64,000 bases of DNA from an uncultured Aeromonas sp. (GTDB lineage: Bacteria > Pseudomonadota > Gammaproteobacteria > Enterobacterales > Aeromonadaceae): NCBI GenBank assembly GCA_945957575.1, contig CAMFLW010000003.1:33199-97198 (forward strand). Reading direction: 5' to 3'. Positions 9,337 through 18,972 of this stretch are shown here, piece by piece. Position 1 is the stretch's first letter. Every line of letters begins with the position of its first letter. The position numbers were made by a program, and so were the translations under genes. The notes under the pieces are model-generated. The model did no database searches. It was not told the origin of the DNA and saw only the letters and a program-made list of their open reading frames with translations.

Positions 9337-10458
9337 ATGAAGATAGTCGTAGATGAGAATATGCCCCATGCTGTGGAGCTGTTTGCCGAATTTGGCGAGG
9401 TGATCCCCTTGCCCGGACGGCAGATGCAGGCCCGCGATCTGCTGGATGCCGATGTGCTGCTGGTGCGTTCGGTCACCCGCGTCAACGGCGATTTGCTGGC
9501 GACCAGCCCCAAACTCGGGTTTGTCGGTACCGCGACCATAGGCACCGATCATGTCGACAAGGCTTTGCTGGCAAGCCGCAATATCCCTTTTTATAGCGCC
9601 CCCGGTTGCAACAAGTATTCGGTGGGGGACTATGTACTCTCAGCCCTGCTGGTGTTGGCGGAGCGTTACGAACTCGACCTCTCGGCCATGACGCTGGCGG
9701 TGATCGGGGCCGGCAATACCGGCGAGTGTGTGGCGACCAAGGCCCAAGCGCTCGGCATGCGGGTGCTGCGCTGCGATCCACCCAGAGCGCGGGATAATCC
9801 TGATGCGGGTTTTGTCGATTATCAGACCGCCCTTGGTGCCGATATCGTCAGTTTCCACGTGCCCATCACCCGTGAAGGGCCGGATGCGACCTACCATCTG
9901 CTGGATGCCGGGCAGATTGCTGCGCGCCCCGCCGGGCAGATCCTGATCAACGCATCCCGTGGCGAGGTGTGGGATAACCGGGCCCTGTTGGCGCGTCAGT
10001 TGAGCGACAAGCCATTGCGACTGGTGATGGATGTCTGGGAGAACGAGCCTGAGCCGCTGGCAGAGCTGGTGCCCCATACCGAGCTTGCCACCCCCCATAT
10101 CGCCGGTTACAGCCTGGAGGGGAAAGCGCGCGGCACCTGGATGCTCTATCTGGCGCTCTGCCAGCAGCTGGGGCGCCAGCCTCGTCAGGATTTGAGTCAG
10201 CTCTTGCCAGCACCCGATGTGCAGGCGGTGGTGCCGGGCCGTGCGCCGGATCAGGCGCTGATAAAGCAGCTGGTGCATCTGGTCTATGACGTGCGCCGCG
10301 ATGATGCCCGCTTCCGGGCCCGACTCGGTTTGCCCGGCAGCTTTGACGAGCAACGCAAACACTATCCCGAGCGCCGTGAACTATCTTCCCTGCAGATCGA
10401 GGGAGCCTTTGCCTACAAGGCGCTGGGCGCACTGGGATTTGCGCTGTCACGCTCCTGA
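9337..10458 (+). CDS. pdxB: Erythronate-4-phosphate dehydrogenase
   Basis: PdxB (373 residues) is the second enzyme of the DXP-dependent pyridoxal phosphate pathway and oxidises 4-phosphoerythronate with NAD. It starts MKIVVDENMPHAVELF, close to E. coli PdxB. The 2-hydroxyacid dehydrogenase fold shows the NAD site VIGAGNTGECVATKAQALGM and the catalytic Arg, Glu and His regions NASRGEVWDN, VWENEPEPL and TPHIAGYSLEGKARGT. The C-terminal dimerisation domain is complete. I start at 9337 rather than 9310 because the MKI start matches the family. It is followed by asd after 193 bases, as in many gammaproteobacteria. Confidence 0.97.
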   Translation: MKIVVDENMPHAVELFAEFGEVIPLPGRQMQARDLLDADVLLVRSVTRVNGDLLATSPKLGFVGTATIGTDHVDKALLASRNIPFYSAPGCNKYSVGDYVLSALLVLAERYELDLSAMTLAVIGAGNTGECVATKAQALGMRVLRCDPPRARDNPDAGFVDYQTALGADIVSFHVPITREGPDATYHLLDAGQIAARPAGQILINASRGEVWDNRALLARQLSDKPLRLVMDVWENEPEPLAELVPHTELATPHIAGYSLEGKARGTWMLYLALCQQLGRQPRQDLSQLLPAPDVQAVVPGRAPDQALIKQLVHLVYDVRRDDARFRARLGLPGSFDEQRKHYPERRELSSLQIEGAFAYKALGALGFALSRS

Positions 10459-10651
10459 ATAGGGGGCAATTTGTTGGAAGATAACTGGAAAGAGTGAGCC
10501 GCACTGGCCACACCGACCCTATTTTTTAATGAGCTGGCGCAGATCTTGCCGCGCCGGCTCAGCTATATCAGGCAGCGTCATCTCGCCGTGCAGGAGCCTG
10601 CCGACCATGGCGCCACCCGGCGCCATTGCAGCATTATCAGAGGAGAACAGA

Positions 10652-11668
10652 ATGAGTCAGCAGTTTAACGTAGCGGTATTGGGTGCCAGCGGCGCCGTGG
10701 GTCAGGCGATGATCGAGATCCTGGAAGAGCGCGAATTTCCGGTAGCGACCCTCTATCCGCTGGCTTCCAGCCGCAGTGCCGGTGATACCGTGCGTTTTGG
10801 CGGCAAGAACCTCGAGATCCTCGATGTGGAGGAGTTTGACTGGAGCCAGGTGCAGATCGCGCTGTTCTCCGCCGGTGCCGAGGTCTCTGCCAATTGGGCG
10901 CCGATCGCTGCCGAGCACGGTTGCATCGTCATCGACAACACCTCCTGCTTCCGTTACGACGAAGATATCCCGCTGGTGATCCCGGAAGTGAACCCGGATG
11001 CGCTGGCCGATTTTCGCAATCGCAACATCATCGCCAACCCCAACTGCTCCACCATCCAGATGCTGGTGGCTCTGAAGCCGTTGCACGACGAAGTGGGCAT
11101 AGCCCGCATCAACGTGGCCACCTATCAATCGGTATCAGGTTCCGGCAAAGAGGGGGTCAGCGAGCTGGCAGGCCAGACCGCTCATCTGCTCAACGGTCGT
11201 CCGGTAGAGCCCACCCTCTATCCGCAGCAGATCGCCTTTAACCTGATCCCGCAGATCGACAGCTTCACCGACAACGGCTACACCCGTGAAGAGATGAAGA
11301 TGGTGTGGGAAACCCAGAAGATCCTGGGGGATGCCAGCATAGCCGTGAACCCGACTTGCGTGCGGGTGCCGGTCTTCTACGGCCACGCCGAAGCGGTACA
11401 CGTCGAACTGCACCAGCCGCTCGATGCCGACCAGGTCAAGGATCTGCTGCGCAGCGCTCCCGGCGTGACCCTGTTTGATGACGAAGGGGACTATCCGACC
11501 CCGGTGCGCGATGCAACCGGCAAGGATGAGGTGCTGGTGGGGCGGGTGCGTCAGGATATTTCTCACCCGAGTGGTATCAATATGTGGATCGTGGCCGATA
11601 ACGTTCGTAAGGGCGCTGCCACCAACAGCGTCCAGATTGCCGAACTGCTGGTTCGCGACTATCTGTAA
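10652..11668 (+). CDS. asd: Aspartate-semialdehyde dehydrogenase
   Basis: Asd (338 residues) reduces beta-aspartyl phosphate to aspartate semialdehyde with NADPH, the branch point to lysine/diaminopimelate, methionine and threonine. The N-terminal NADP motif is VLGASGAVGQAM; the active-site cysteine is Cys132 in IIANPNCSTIQM; the substrate loop is SVSGSGKEGVSEL. The length and the PNCSTIQ sequence fit the shorter Vibrio-type enzyme rather than the E. coli 367-residue Asd. In E. coli the same position downstream of pdxB is held by the paralogue usg, which lacks enzyme activity; here the catalytic cysteine is kept. The start at 10652 has AGGAG seven bases upstream. Confidence 0.95.
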   Translation: MSQQFNVAVLGASGAVGQAMIEILEEREFPVATLYPLASSRSAGDTVRFGGKNLEILDVEEFDWSQVQIALFSAGAEVSANWAPIAAEHGCIVIDNTSCFRYDEDIPLVIPEVNPDALADFRNRNIIANPNCSTIQMLVALKPLHDEVGIARINVATYQSVSGSGKEGVSELAGQTAHLLNGRPVEPTLYPQQIAFNLIPQIDSFTDNGYTREEMKMVWETQKILGDASIAVNPTCVRVPVFYGHAEAVHVELHQPLDADQVKDLLRSAPGVTLFDDEGDYPTPVRDATGKDEVLVGRVRQDISHPSGINMWIVADNVRKGAATNSVQIAELLVRDYL

Positions 11669-11686
11669 GGCTGGACAGGCGCTAAA

Positions 11687-11713
11687 GATGGGCAGCAGGG
11701 AGTGCTGCCCATC
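11687..11713 (+). terminator. Hairpin after asd
   Basis: An 11-bp stem GATGGGCAGCA / TGCTGCCCATC with loop GGGAG, 18 bases after the asd stop. No T-tract follows, so it may be a 3'-protecting structure or a Rho-assisted end rather than a strong terminator. The rest of 11714-11950 is the fimV upstream region. Confidence 0.5.
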
Positions 11714-11950
11714 CTGCCAGTGATCCGAACGGTGATAAATCGGGGTGTGACCCATGCCGCACTCTGTTGCATCAAGATTCTGTTGCGATATCAACTGATT
11801 AAGTTTTTTCCTACACTCAGAGTCAAGTCGGGTGCTAAATGTGTCGGACTACTGGCTTGCGACGCGAGCCTGATTTATATTGAACCGACTGTTTTGGGGT
11901 AACTATCCAGATTTTTCAATGTGATAGGGCCGTCATACGAAGGAACGAAT

Positions 11951-14143
11951 ATGGGACATTCCCGCATAACATTGGCAACGCTACTCGCATTGGGTCTGCT
12001 GGGCACCGTCCAGGCTGAAGACTCGGCGCGGGAGCCGTTTTTTGTCGAGCTAAAAGGCCCTGACGAGCCCGCACCTCCTGCCGTCAATTCCCAGCCGTTG
12101 GCACAACCGGTCGCCAGACCCGTGGCGCAACCCGTGCGTGCAACCGCCCAGCCGGTGGTGCGTCAGGTCACTGCCAATGCCGGTAGCTATGGCCCTGTTC
12201 GTCCAACCGATACCCTCTGGAGTCTGGCGAGCAAATATCGCCCCTCCAACCGGGTCAGCGTCTATCAGACCATGGTGGCGATCTACGAGAAAAACCCCCG
12301 CAGTTTTGCCGATGGCAATATCAATCACATTCTGGTGGGGTCCCGCATTCTGCTGCCAACCGCGGCCGAGGCGAGCGTCATCACAGATGCCCAGGCGCGC
12401 GCCAGGTTCCGTAGTGACAACGCCAGCTGGAAGGGGTTGAGTCCCAAGTATCTTGCCGAGAAGCAGGCCCACACCGCCAAACCGGTTGCCGCCAAACCTG
12501 CGAAGGTTGAAGCAACCAAACCCGAGCCGGCGAAGGCTGCGCCTGCGCCGCTGCCAGTGGCGAAAGCGGCCCCCATTCCTGCTCCTGTTGTCGCACCACC
12601 ACCGGCGGCTGAAACCAAAGACGTGGCCAAGGCGAGCGAGCCCGCGCCAAAAGAGGTGGTGGCACCAGTCCACGCGACGAGCGCCGCAGCAAGCACCACA
12701 CCGGCGCCTTTGCCTTCCGATCTGGATAAACCGGTCGGCAAACCGGCCACCGAGATGGCGCTGGCACTGGAAGATGCCAATGCCCAGCTCGGCCAGGTTA
12801 CCGAAATGAACCACAGGCTCAAGCTGCGCCTGCAATCCCTGACCGAAGAGGTGGAGACCCTCAAGGCCCAGTTGCAGGATCAGACGGCGCTGCAAAAAGA
12901 GATTGCCGAGCTCAAAGCTCAGCCGGTCCCGCCGGTGGTGACAGCGCCCGAGCCCAAGCAAAATTGGTTGATGGACCTGCTCGCCTCACCGCTCAATCTC
13001 GCCATGATCATCCTGCTGCCGGTGCTGTTGGTATTGGCGCTGGTGACCCTGTGGCTGCGGGCCAGGGCCCGACGCGAGCTGGAGGAGCAGGAGAAGAGCC
13101 TATCCGAGTCCACCGCCATGATGATGGAGCAGGATCAAAGCGAGTTTGACGATCTGCTCAGTGTCGATGTGACCGATAACGAGCCGGTACGCCCGGTGCC
13201 GGATCTCAATACCCCCGATGGCTTTATGCCGGTTGAACCGAGCAAGCCGGACGTGGATCTGGTGTTCAGCGATGACGGCGAGATGGCGCTGCAAGGTTTC
13301 GAGCCGGAGCGACTGGCAGCACAACCTGCCAGCCGTGACCCGGATCTGGTGCCGGATCTCGATCTCTCGCAGGATGAGTCCATCGCTCTGGTCAGTGAAC
13401 CTGCGATGGATCTGGCCAGCGAGTTCAACCCCAAGGCCGCTGATGAGGTCATGAGCGAAGAGGAGCTGCAGGCCGCGTTGTTTGCCGAGCTGGATGCGGA
13501 TCTCTCTGCCGATACTGCTCCGGATTTGAGATCCCTTGACGATGTCGGTGTTGCTGACAACGAACTGGCCAACTTAGATCTCAACGATTTCGAAAATGCT
13601 TTCGATGAGCCTGCAGCGGGCAAAAATGACCATGTTATTGATCTCAGTGCTGCCGACGGCGCTGACGAGAGTACGGCTGCCATGCTGGCCGAGCTCGGTC
13701 TTGAGCCTGTCAAGGCGAAGGCTGCAGAGCCGGTGCTGGAGTGGGATCCCAATGAGCTGGCGCTCTCCGATTTCGAAGATGCGTTCGCCGAGGTGGAGTC
13801 TCATCCGGCAGATGTTCAGCCCCGAGAGCAGGCACAGGAGGGTGGTTACGTCGAGATCGACAAGCTGCTGGCTGAAGCGGATGCCACCGCGTCGGAGCAG
13901 GAACCTTATCAGGGCTTCTCGCTGGATGTGGGGCTCGATGGCTTCCCCGAGGTGCTGCCGGAATCTACCGGGTTTGATGTGGATGCCGATGATGGCGGTG
14001 TTGGCGCCAAGCTGGATCTGGCTCGCGCCTACCTTGAAATTGATGATAAGGACAGTGCTCGCGAGCTGCTGCAAGAGGCGGCAGAGCAGGGCAGCGATCA
14101 CCAGCGCGCCGAAGCCGAGAAGTTGCTCAAGCGGCTGGGCTAG
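11951..14143 (+). CDS. fimV: FimV-type polar/pilus assembly protein
   Basis: FimV family protein (730 residues), an inner-membrane peptidoglycan-binding hub linked in Pseudomonas and Vibrio to type IV pilus assembly, type II secretion and polar organisation (HubP). A signal peptide (residues 1-22, ending GTVQA) is followed by a Pro/Ala-rich region and a LysM-like domain with TDTLWSLASKYRPS and NINHILVGSRILLP (about residues 80-135). A second Pro/Lys-rich linker and a short coiled coil follow, then one transmembrane helix near residue 345-370 and a long acidic cytoplasmic region. The C-terminal TPR-like FimV domain is GAKLDLARAYLEIDDKDSA. GAAGGAACG precedes the ATG at 11951. Vibrio HubP is about twice as long because of acidic repeats, which are not regular here. 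Confidence 0.92.
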   Translation: MGHSRITLATLLALGLLGTVQAEDSAREPFFVELKGPDEPAPPAVNSQPLAQPVARPVAQPVRATAQPVVRQVTANAGSYGPVRPTDTLWSLASKYRPSNRVSVYQTMVAIYEKNPRSFADGNINHILVGSRILLPTAAEASVITDAQARARFRSDNASWKGLSPKYLAEKQAHTAKPVAAKPAKVEATKPEPAKAAPAPLPVAKAAPIPAPVVAPPPAAETKDVAKASEPAPKEVVAPVHATSAAASTTPAPLPSDLDKPVGKPATEMALALEDANAQLGQVTEMNHRLKLRLQSLTEEVETLKAQLQDQTALQKEIAELKAQPVPPVVTAPEPKQNWLMDLLASPLNLAMIILLPVLLVLALVTLWLRARARRELEEQEKSLSESTAMMMEQDQSEFDDLLSVDVTDNEPVRPVPDLNTPDGFMPVEPSKPDVDLVFSDDGEMALQGFEPERLAAQPASRDPDLVPDLDLSQDESIALVSEPAMDLASEFNPKAADEVMSEEELQAALFAELDADLSADTAPDLRSLDDVGVADNELANLDLNDFENAFDEPAAGKNDHVIDLSAADGADESTAAMLAELGLEPVKAKAAEPVLEWDPNELALSDFEDAFAEVESHPADVQPREQAQEGGYVEIDKLLAEADATASEQEPYQGFSLDVGLDGFPEVLPESTGFDVDADDGGVGAKLDLARAYLEIDDKDSARELLQEAAEQGSDHQRAEAEKLLKRLG

Positions 14144-14174
14144 ATCCTTTCCCATCAAGGGAGCAGCAAAACGG

Positions 14175-14200
14175 GGGCAGCCAGCAGGCTGCCCTCTTCT
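14175..14200 (+). terminator. Terminator after fimV
   Basis: Perfect 8-bp stem GGGCAGCC / GGCTGCCC with loop AGCA, followed by TCTTCTTTT. Confidence 0.8.
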
Positions 14201-14290
14201 TTTGGCTATTTGTTATGGGGTGAGCATGGCCACGCAGGCAGGTTATCCAAGCCAATTGCGCGCGTGGTGGGACTTTTCGGGCTGAGCGCG

Positions 14291-14296
14291 TATAAT
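14291..14296 (+). promoter_or_regulatory. TATAAT -10 element upstream of truA
   Basis: A consensus TATAAT lies 47 bases before the truA ATG. No good -35 is visible at the right distance, so activity may depend on an extended or activator-assisted promoter. Confidence 0.45.
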
Positions 14297-14343
14297 CCGC
14301 CCCGTTTATTTCACTGCGTTTTCACAACAAGACAAGTTTATCC

Positions 14344-15153
14344 ATGCGAATTGCCCTAGGTATTGAATATGACGGCAGCCGGTATTTCGGCTGGCAGCGT
14401 CAGCGTGAAGTGATCAGCGTGCAGGAGGAGCTGGAGAAAGCCCTCAGCCGGATCGCCAATCATCCGGTCTCCATCCAGTGCGCAGGACGCACCGATGCCG
14501 GTGTCCATGCCACCGGTCAGGTGATCCACTTCGATACCGAGGCGAACCGTGCCGAAGGGGCCTGGACCCTGGGACTCAACTCCAATCTGCCGCCGGATAT
14601 TGCCGTGCGCTGGGTCAAGGAGGTGGACGAGAGTTTCCACGCCCGCTTCAGCGCCACCGCCCGTCGCTATCGTTATGTCATCTACAACCACAACTACCGG
14701 CCAGCGATCCTCGGCAGTGGCGTCAGCCACTATCACGAGACCATCGATGCCGAGTTGATGCACCAGGCGGGCCAGAGCCTGCTCGGGGAGCACGACTTTA
14801 GCACCTTCCGTGCCGTCGCCTGCCAGTCCAACACCCCGTGGCGCAATGTGACCCATCTGTGCGTCAGTCGTCAGGGGCCCTATATCGTGCTGGATATTCG
14901 CGCCAACGCCTTCCTGCACCACATGGTGCGCAACATCACCGGCTCCCTGCTGCTGGTGGGGCAGGGGCAGAAACCGGTGGAGTGGATTGCCGAGGTGCTG
15001 GCGGCCCGGGATCGCAATCTGGCCGGGCCGACCGCCAAGGCCGGTGGCCTCTATCTGGTCGATGTGGATTACCCGGCCGAGTTTGCTCTGCCGCAGTTGC
15101 CGCTCGGCCCGCTGTGGCTGCCGGACTCGGCACCGGGTACGACCAGTTTTTAG
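14344..15153 (+). CDS. truA: tRNA pseudouridine(38-40) synthase
   Basis: TruA (269 residues) isomerises uridines 38, 39 and 40 in the anticodon arm of many tRNAs. The catalytic aspartate is Asp51 in [15 protein letters not shown]; other family segments are [12 protein letters not shown] at the N-terminus, [18 protein letters not shown], and [14 protein letters not shown]. Length is normal. It sits between fimV and accD, the arrangement also seen in Vibrio. Confidence 0.98.
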   Translation: MRIALGIEYDGSRYFGWQRQREVISVQEELEKALSRIANHPVSIQCAGRTDAGVHATGQVIHFDTEANRAEGAWTLGLNSNLPPDIAVRWVKEVDESFHARFSATARRYRYVIYNHNYRPAILGSGVSHYHETIDAELMHQAGQSLLGEHDFSTFRAVACQSNTPWRNVTHLCVSRQGPYIVLDIRANAFLHHMVRNITGSLLLVGQGQKPVEWIAEVLAARDRNLAGPTAKAGGLYLVDVDYPAEFALPQLPLGPLWLPDSAPGTTSF

Positions 15154-15272
15154 TAACTGCGCCCAAAAAATTGTGGTTTAATGACCCGTCATTTGTTGCC
15201 ATCGAGCTATTAAGTCATTGAACAATCTAGGCTCGATGCGTTTTGTCAGGCACAAAAGCATTAAGGAATTCC

Positions 15273-16136
15273 ATGAGCTGGCTTGAGAAGATTCTTCCCA
15301 AGAGCAAGATCACTGCGCCCCGTCGTCACAACATTCCGGAAGGGGTGTGGACCAAGTGCAGTGCTTGTGAACAGGTGCTCTACCGGGCAGAGTTGGAGCG
15401 CAACCTCGAAGTGTGCCCCAAGTGTGATCATCATATGCGCATCAGCGCCCGCGCCCGTCTCGAGAGTTTCCTCGACGAGCAGGGTCGAACCGAAGTCGGT
15501 GCCGAGCTGGAGCCGCAGGATGTACTGAAATTCAAGGATTCCAAGCGCTACAAGGATCGTTTGTCTGCAGCCCAGAAAGCGACGGGAGAAAAAGATGCGC
15601 TGGTGGTGATGAAAGGGACCCTCAAAGGGGTGCCGGTTGTCGCCTGTTCCTTTGAGTTCTCCTTTATCGGTGGCTCCATGTCCTCCGTGGTTGGTGCCCG
15701 TTTCGTGCGCGCCGTCGAGGAGTGCATCAAGGAAGGGCGTGGTCTGGTCTGTTTCTCCACCTCAGGTGGTGCCCGCATGCAGGAAGCGCTGTTCTCTCTG
15801 ATGCAGATGGCCAAGACCAGTGCTGCGCTGGACAGACTCTCCAAGGCAGGCCTGCCCTTTATCTCTGTACTGACCGACCCCACCATGGGGGGGGTCTCCG
15901 CCAGTCTGGCGATGCTGGGCGACATCAACGTAGGCGAGCCCAAGGCGCTGATCGGTTTTGCCGGCCCGCGCGTCATCGAGCAGACCGTACGTGAGAAACT
16001 GCCGGAAGGCTTCCAGCGCTCCGAGTTTCTGCTGGAGAAGGGTGCTATCGACCTCATCATCGATCGCCGCGACATGCGCAACCGTCTGGCCAGCCTGCTC
16101 GCCAAAATGCTGAATACTCACGTCATCGAAGAGTGA
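15273..16136 (+). CDS. accD: Acetyl-CoA carboxylase carboxyltransferase subunit beta
   Basis: AccD (287 residues) forms the carboxyltransferase with AccA, making malonyl-CoA for fatty-acid synthesis. The N-terminal four-cysteine zinc ribbon is present (Cys29, Cys32, Cys48, Cys51 in KCSACEQVL and [10 protein letters not shown]). The crotonase-like body contains [34 protein letters not shown] and [16 protein letters not shown]. The start at 15273 has TAAGGA upstream and begins [10 protein letters not shown], as in the family. The folC start follows two bases after the stop, pointing to cotranscription. Confidence 0.98.
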   Translation: MSWLEKILPKSKITAPRRHNIPEGVWTKCSACEQVLYRAELERNLEVCPKCDHHMRISARARLESFLDEQGRTEVGAELEPQDVLKFKDSKRYKDRLSAAQKATGEKDALVVMKGTLKGVPVVACSFEFSFIGGSMSSVVGARFVRAVEECIKEGRGLVCFSTSGGARMQEALFSLMQMAKTSAALDRLSKAGLPFISVLTDPTMGGVSASLAMLGDINVGEPKALIGFAGPRVIEQTVREKLPEGFQRSEFLLEKGAIDLIIDRRDMRNRLASLLAKMLNTHVIEE

Positions 16137-16138
16137 AG

Positions 16139-17398
16139 ATGAGTTCAAACATGCAACAATCCCAAAGCCGGTCGCTTGTCGACTGGCTTTCTTATTTGGA
16201 GCAGATCCATCCGGTCACTATCGACATGGGGCTGGAACGGGTCGGCACGGTTGCCCGTCGCATGGGGCTCACCCGATTGCCGTTCAAGGTGATCACGGTG
16301 GCGGGCACCAACGGCAAGGGCTCCAGCTGCGCCATGGCGGCCAGCATTCTGATGGCCGCAGGCTACAATGTCGGCGTTTACTCCTCGCCCCATCTGCTGC
16401 GCTTTACCGAGCGGGTGCGGATCAACGGGCAAGAGCTGGCCGATAGCGATCACTGCGCCGCTTTTGTCGAGGTGGAAGCGGCTCGCGGCGAAATTGCCCT
16501 CACTTTCTTCGAGTTCGCCACGCTGGCTGGGCTGTGGCTGTTCCGCCGCGCCGCGCCCGATGTGCTGTTGCTGGAGGTGGGGCTGGGTGGTCGGCTCGAC
16601 GCCACCAATGTGGTGGAGTCCGATGTTGCGATGATCACCTCCATCGCGCTCGATCACTGCGACTGGCTGGGTGATACCCGCGAGGCGGTGGCGGTGGAGA
16701 AAGCCGGGGTCTATCGCGCCGGCAAACCGGCTATCAGCGGCGAGCCCAATCCCCCTCTGACCATCGCCAGCGAGGCGGCGCGCCTTGGCGCCAACCTGCG
16801 TCAGGTCGGTATCGATTTTCGTGGTGATGAGCATGAGAGCGGCTGGGATTTCCACGGTCTTCACCAGTGGCGCGACCTGCCAAAACCGGCCTTGCCGCTG
16901 ATGAACGCGGTGACCGTGTTGGCGACACTGGAGTCCCTTGGCTTAACGCTGCCGGAGTCGGCCATTCGTGACGGGCTGGCCAATGCCCGGCTGGCGGGCC
17001 GGATGCAGCAGTTGCAAAGTGCGCCGCAGGTTATCGTCGATGTGGCCCACAATCCCCATTCGGCAACCTATCTGGCAGCCCAACTGCGCAAGATGCCCTG
17101 CACCGGCGTGCGCCGCGCCGTGGTGGGCATGCTCAAAGACAAGGACATGGCGGGATCGCTGGCCGAACTCGATGGCCTGATTGGCGAGTGGTATCTGGCC
17201 AGTCTCACCGGCCCGCGTGCCGCCACCGCTACGCAGCTGGCTGCGGCGCTGGGGGAAGGCAAGGGGCCTGCCTGGGAGTTTGATGATGTCAGCGCCGCTT
17301 ATCAGGCAGCCTTGGCCGTATCGAGTCCTGACGATATGGTCATTGTGTTTGGTTCGTTTTACACTGTCGCCGACATTCTGGCGGGTGTTGCTTCCTAG
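16139..17398 (+). CDS. folC: Dihydrofolate synthase / folylpolyglutamate synthase
   Basis: FolC (419 residues from this start) adds glutamate to dihydropteroate and extends folate polyglutamate tails. It is a Mur-ligase-like ATPase with P-loop VAGTNGKGSSCAM, the FolC signature LEVGLGGRLDATNVV, SIALDHCDWLGDTRE and the C-terminal VDVAHNPHSATYL. Candidate starts are GTG 16133, ATG 16139 and ATG 16151; I prefer 16139, with GAAGAG just upstream inside the end of accD. The SLVDWLSYLEQIHP start region matches the family whichever is used. Confidence 0.95.
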   Translation: MSSNMQQSQSRSLVDWLSYLEQIHPVTIDMGLERVGTVARRMGLTRLPFKVITVAGTNGKGSSCAMAASILMAAGYNVGVYSSPHLLRFTERVRINGQELADSDHCAAFVEVEAARGEIALTFFEFATLAGLWLFRRAAPDVLLLEVGLGGRLDATNVVESDVAMITSIALDHCDWLGDTREAVAVEKAGVYRAGKPAISGEPNPPLTIASEAARLGANLRQVGIDFRGDEHESGWDFHGLHQWRDLPKPALPLMNAVTVLATLESLGLTLPESAIRDGLANARLAGRMQQLQSAPQVIVDVAHNPHSATYLAAQLRKMPCTGVRRAVVGMLKDKDMAGSLAELDGLIGEWYLASLTGPRAATATQLAAALGEGKGPAWEFDDVSAAYQAALAVSSPDDMVIVFGSFYTVADILAGVAS

Positions 17399-17472
17399 GC
17401 TGCACCCTTGCTCCCCTGCCTGCAGCAGGGGAGTCAAATCGTGTATTGAGTTAGGTAAAGGTAGGATTCAAC

Positions 17473-18285
17473 TTGGCTTCGAAGTTTCAAAACCGTCTGG
17501 TGGGCACCGTCATCCTGGTGGCCTTGGTTGTTATTTTCCTGCCGGACTTGCTGGATGGCCACAAGTTGGCGCAAAAGGAGGAGGCGTTTGCTAAGATCCC
17601 GCTGCGTCCTGATCTGGAGCCTGCCAAGCCCGCGCTGCAGGTCTCGGCAGCCAGCACTCTGCCAGCCGATCATCTGGCCAGCCAGCAACAGGCCTCTGCA
17701 GCCCAGCAGTGGCAAGTGGAAGAGGTGGCTGACCCCATGACCCTCGCCGGTCAGGGCAACGGCGCGCAGCCGGCGACAACCCCTGCTGCACCGGCTGTGC
17801 AAACGGCACCGGTACAGTCGCAACCGAATTTACAACCCAAGCCACAGCCCAAGCCGGAAGTGGTGGCCAAAAAACCGGTCGAACCACCAAAGCCAGCACC
17901 CAAGCCGACGCCAGCCAAACCGGTTGAAGTGGCCAAGGCGCCCGCACCGACCAAGCCGCAGGCGGGACAGATCAAGTCCCTCGACGATCTGATTGAAAGC
18001 AAGATGACCCAGCCGACCACACCCGCACCTGCTGCGGCACCGGCGCAGGGGAGCTGGATCCTTCAGCTTGGCGCCTTCAAAAACGTCGACAGCGTCAACG
18101 CGCTGGTGAGCAAGCTGCGGGCTGCCGGTTACTCGGCCCACACCTCGCCGCGCACCCCGGTGCAGGGTCAGCTCAACCGGGTCTTTATCGGGCCGGATGT
18201 CTCCAAGGCCAAGCTGCAGGGGATGCAGGGACGGATCGCCCAGATGACCGGCCTCAGTGGCTCGGTGGTCTCTTACAATCCGTAA
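17473..18285 (+). CDS. dedD: SPOR-domain cell-division protein DedD (TTG start)
   Basis: DedD (270 residues) is a bitopic inner-membrane protein that localises to the division septum through its SPOR domain, which binds denuded peptidoglycan. The short N-terminus (ASKFQNRLVGTVILVAL) and single helix match E. coli DedD. A long Pro/Lys/Ala-rich periplasmic linker leads to the SPOR domain at about residues 192-268 (GSWILQLGAFKNVDSVNAL, then GQLNRVFIGP). The start is TTG at 17473, preceded by TAGGAT; no ATG gives the family N-terminus. In E. coli the next genes are cvpA-purF, but here they lie 28 kb away. Confidence 0.92.
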   Translation: MASKFQNRLVGTVILVALVVIFLPDLLDGHKLAQKEEAFAKIPLRPDLEPAKPALQVSAASTLPADHLASQQQASAAQQWQVEEVADPMTLAGQGNGAQPATTPAAPAVQTAPVQSQPNLQPKPQPKPEVVAKKPVEPPKPAPKPTPAKPVEVAKAPAPTKPQAGQIKSLDDLIESKMTQPTTPAPAAAPAQGSWILQLGAFKNVDSVNALVSKLRAAGYSAHTSPRTPVQGQLNRVFIGPDVSKAKLQGMQGRIAQMTGLSGSVVSYNP

Positions 18286-18458
18286 CGGTCTGGCCGGCTG
18301 GCCATGACGTTCCGATCGCAACACCGCGCCCCGTGCGCGGTGTTGTTTTATCTGGTGGTCGTCATTTTTAAGCACCGCGTCGCGAAGACCACCCCCCGGT
18401 TGGGATTTTGGGGCAGTTGGGGTAGTCTGGGGGCTTCTGCTACTCATTGGAGTTCAAG

Positions 18459-18776
18459 ATGATCCTCTCGACGACCCCCACGCTGGAAGGCAAAACCATT
18501 CGTGAATACCGCGGTATAGTAGTTGGCGAAGCCATTCTCGGCGCCAACATTTTCAAGGATCTCTTCGCCGGGATCCGCGACATTATCGGTGGCCGTTCCG
18601 GCGCTTATGAAAAAGAGCTGGCCCGTGCCCGCGAGATCGCTTTCGACGAGCTGAAAGAGCGCGCCGCCGCCCTTGGCGCCAATGCGGTGGTCGGTATCGA
18701 TATCGACTACGAGGTGGTGGGACAAAACGGCAGCATGCTGATGGTCAGTATCAGCGGCACCGCAGTCGTAGTTTGA
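18459..18776 (+). CDS. ybjQ: YbjQ/UPF0145 family protein
   Basis: Small cytoplasmic protein (105 residues) of the YbjQ family, sometimes described as a putative heavy-metal-binding domain; its cellular role is not established. Family features are [18 protein letters not shown] at the N-terminus, [18 protein letters not shown] in the middle and [16 protein letters not shown] near the end. It forms a homopentamer in known structures. TTGGAG lies six bases before the ATG at 18459. It stands alone between dedD and a bidirectional terminator. Confidence 0.93.
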   Translation: MILSTTPTLEGKTIREYRGIVVGEAILGANIFKDLFAGIRDIIGGRSGAYEKELARAREIAFDELKERAAALGANAVVGIDIDYEVVGQNGSMLMVSISGTAVVV

Positions 18777-18906
18777 CCGTGCCTACAACGTTGTTGTGGG
18801 CAATGCTCCGAGCGAGAACGTGACGGGAACAACCGCAAGGCCCAGAATCCTGGCACCATCACGTTGGAATAATCCGTGCGTTACCCCACAGTGGTGTCAT
18901 TGATGC

Positions 18907-18944
18907 AAAAAGCAGAGAGCGGCATGGCCGCTCTCTGCTTTTTT
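18907..18944. terminator. Bidirectional terminator between ybjQ and cysG
   Basis: A 13-bp perfect stem AGCAGAGAGCGGC / GCCGCTCTCTGCT with loop ATG, with an A-run on the left and TTTTTT on the right. It serves the plus-strand ybjQ and the minus-strand cysG. The stretch 18777-18906 holds nothing I can identify. Confidence 0.92.
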
Positions 18945-18972
18945 GTCTCTCTTGGTTGATGTCCTGGCGTGA

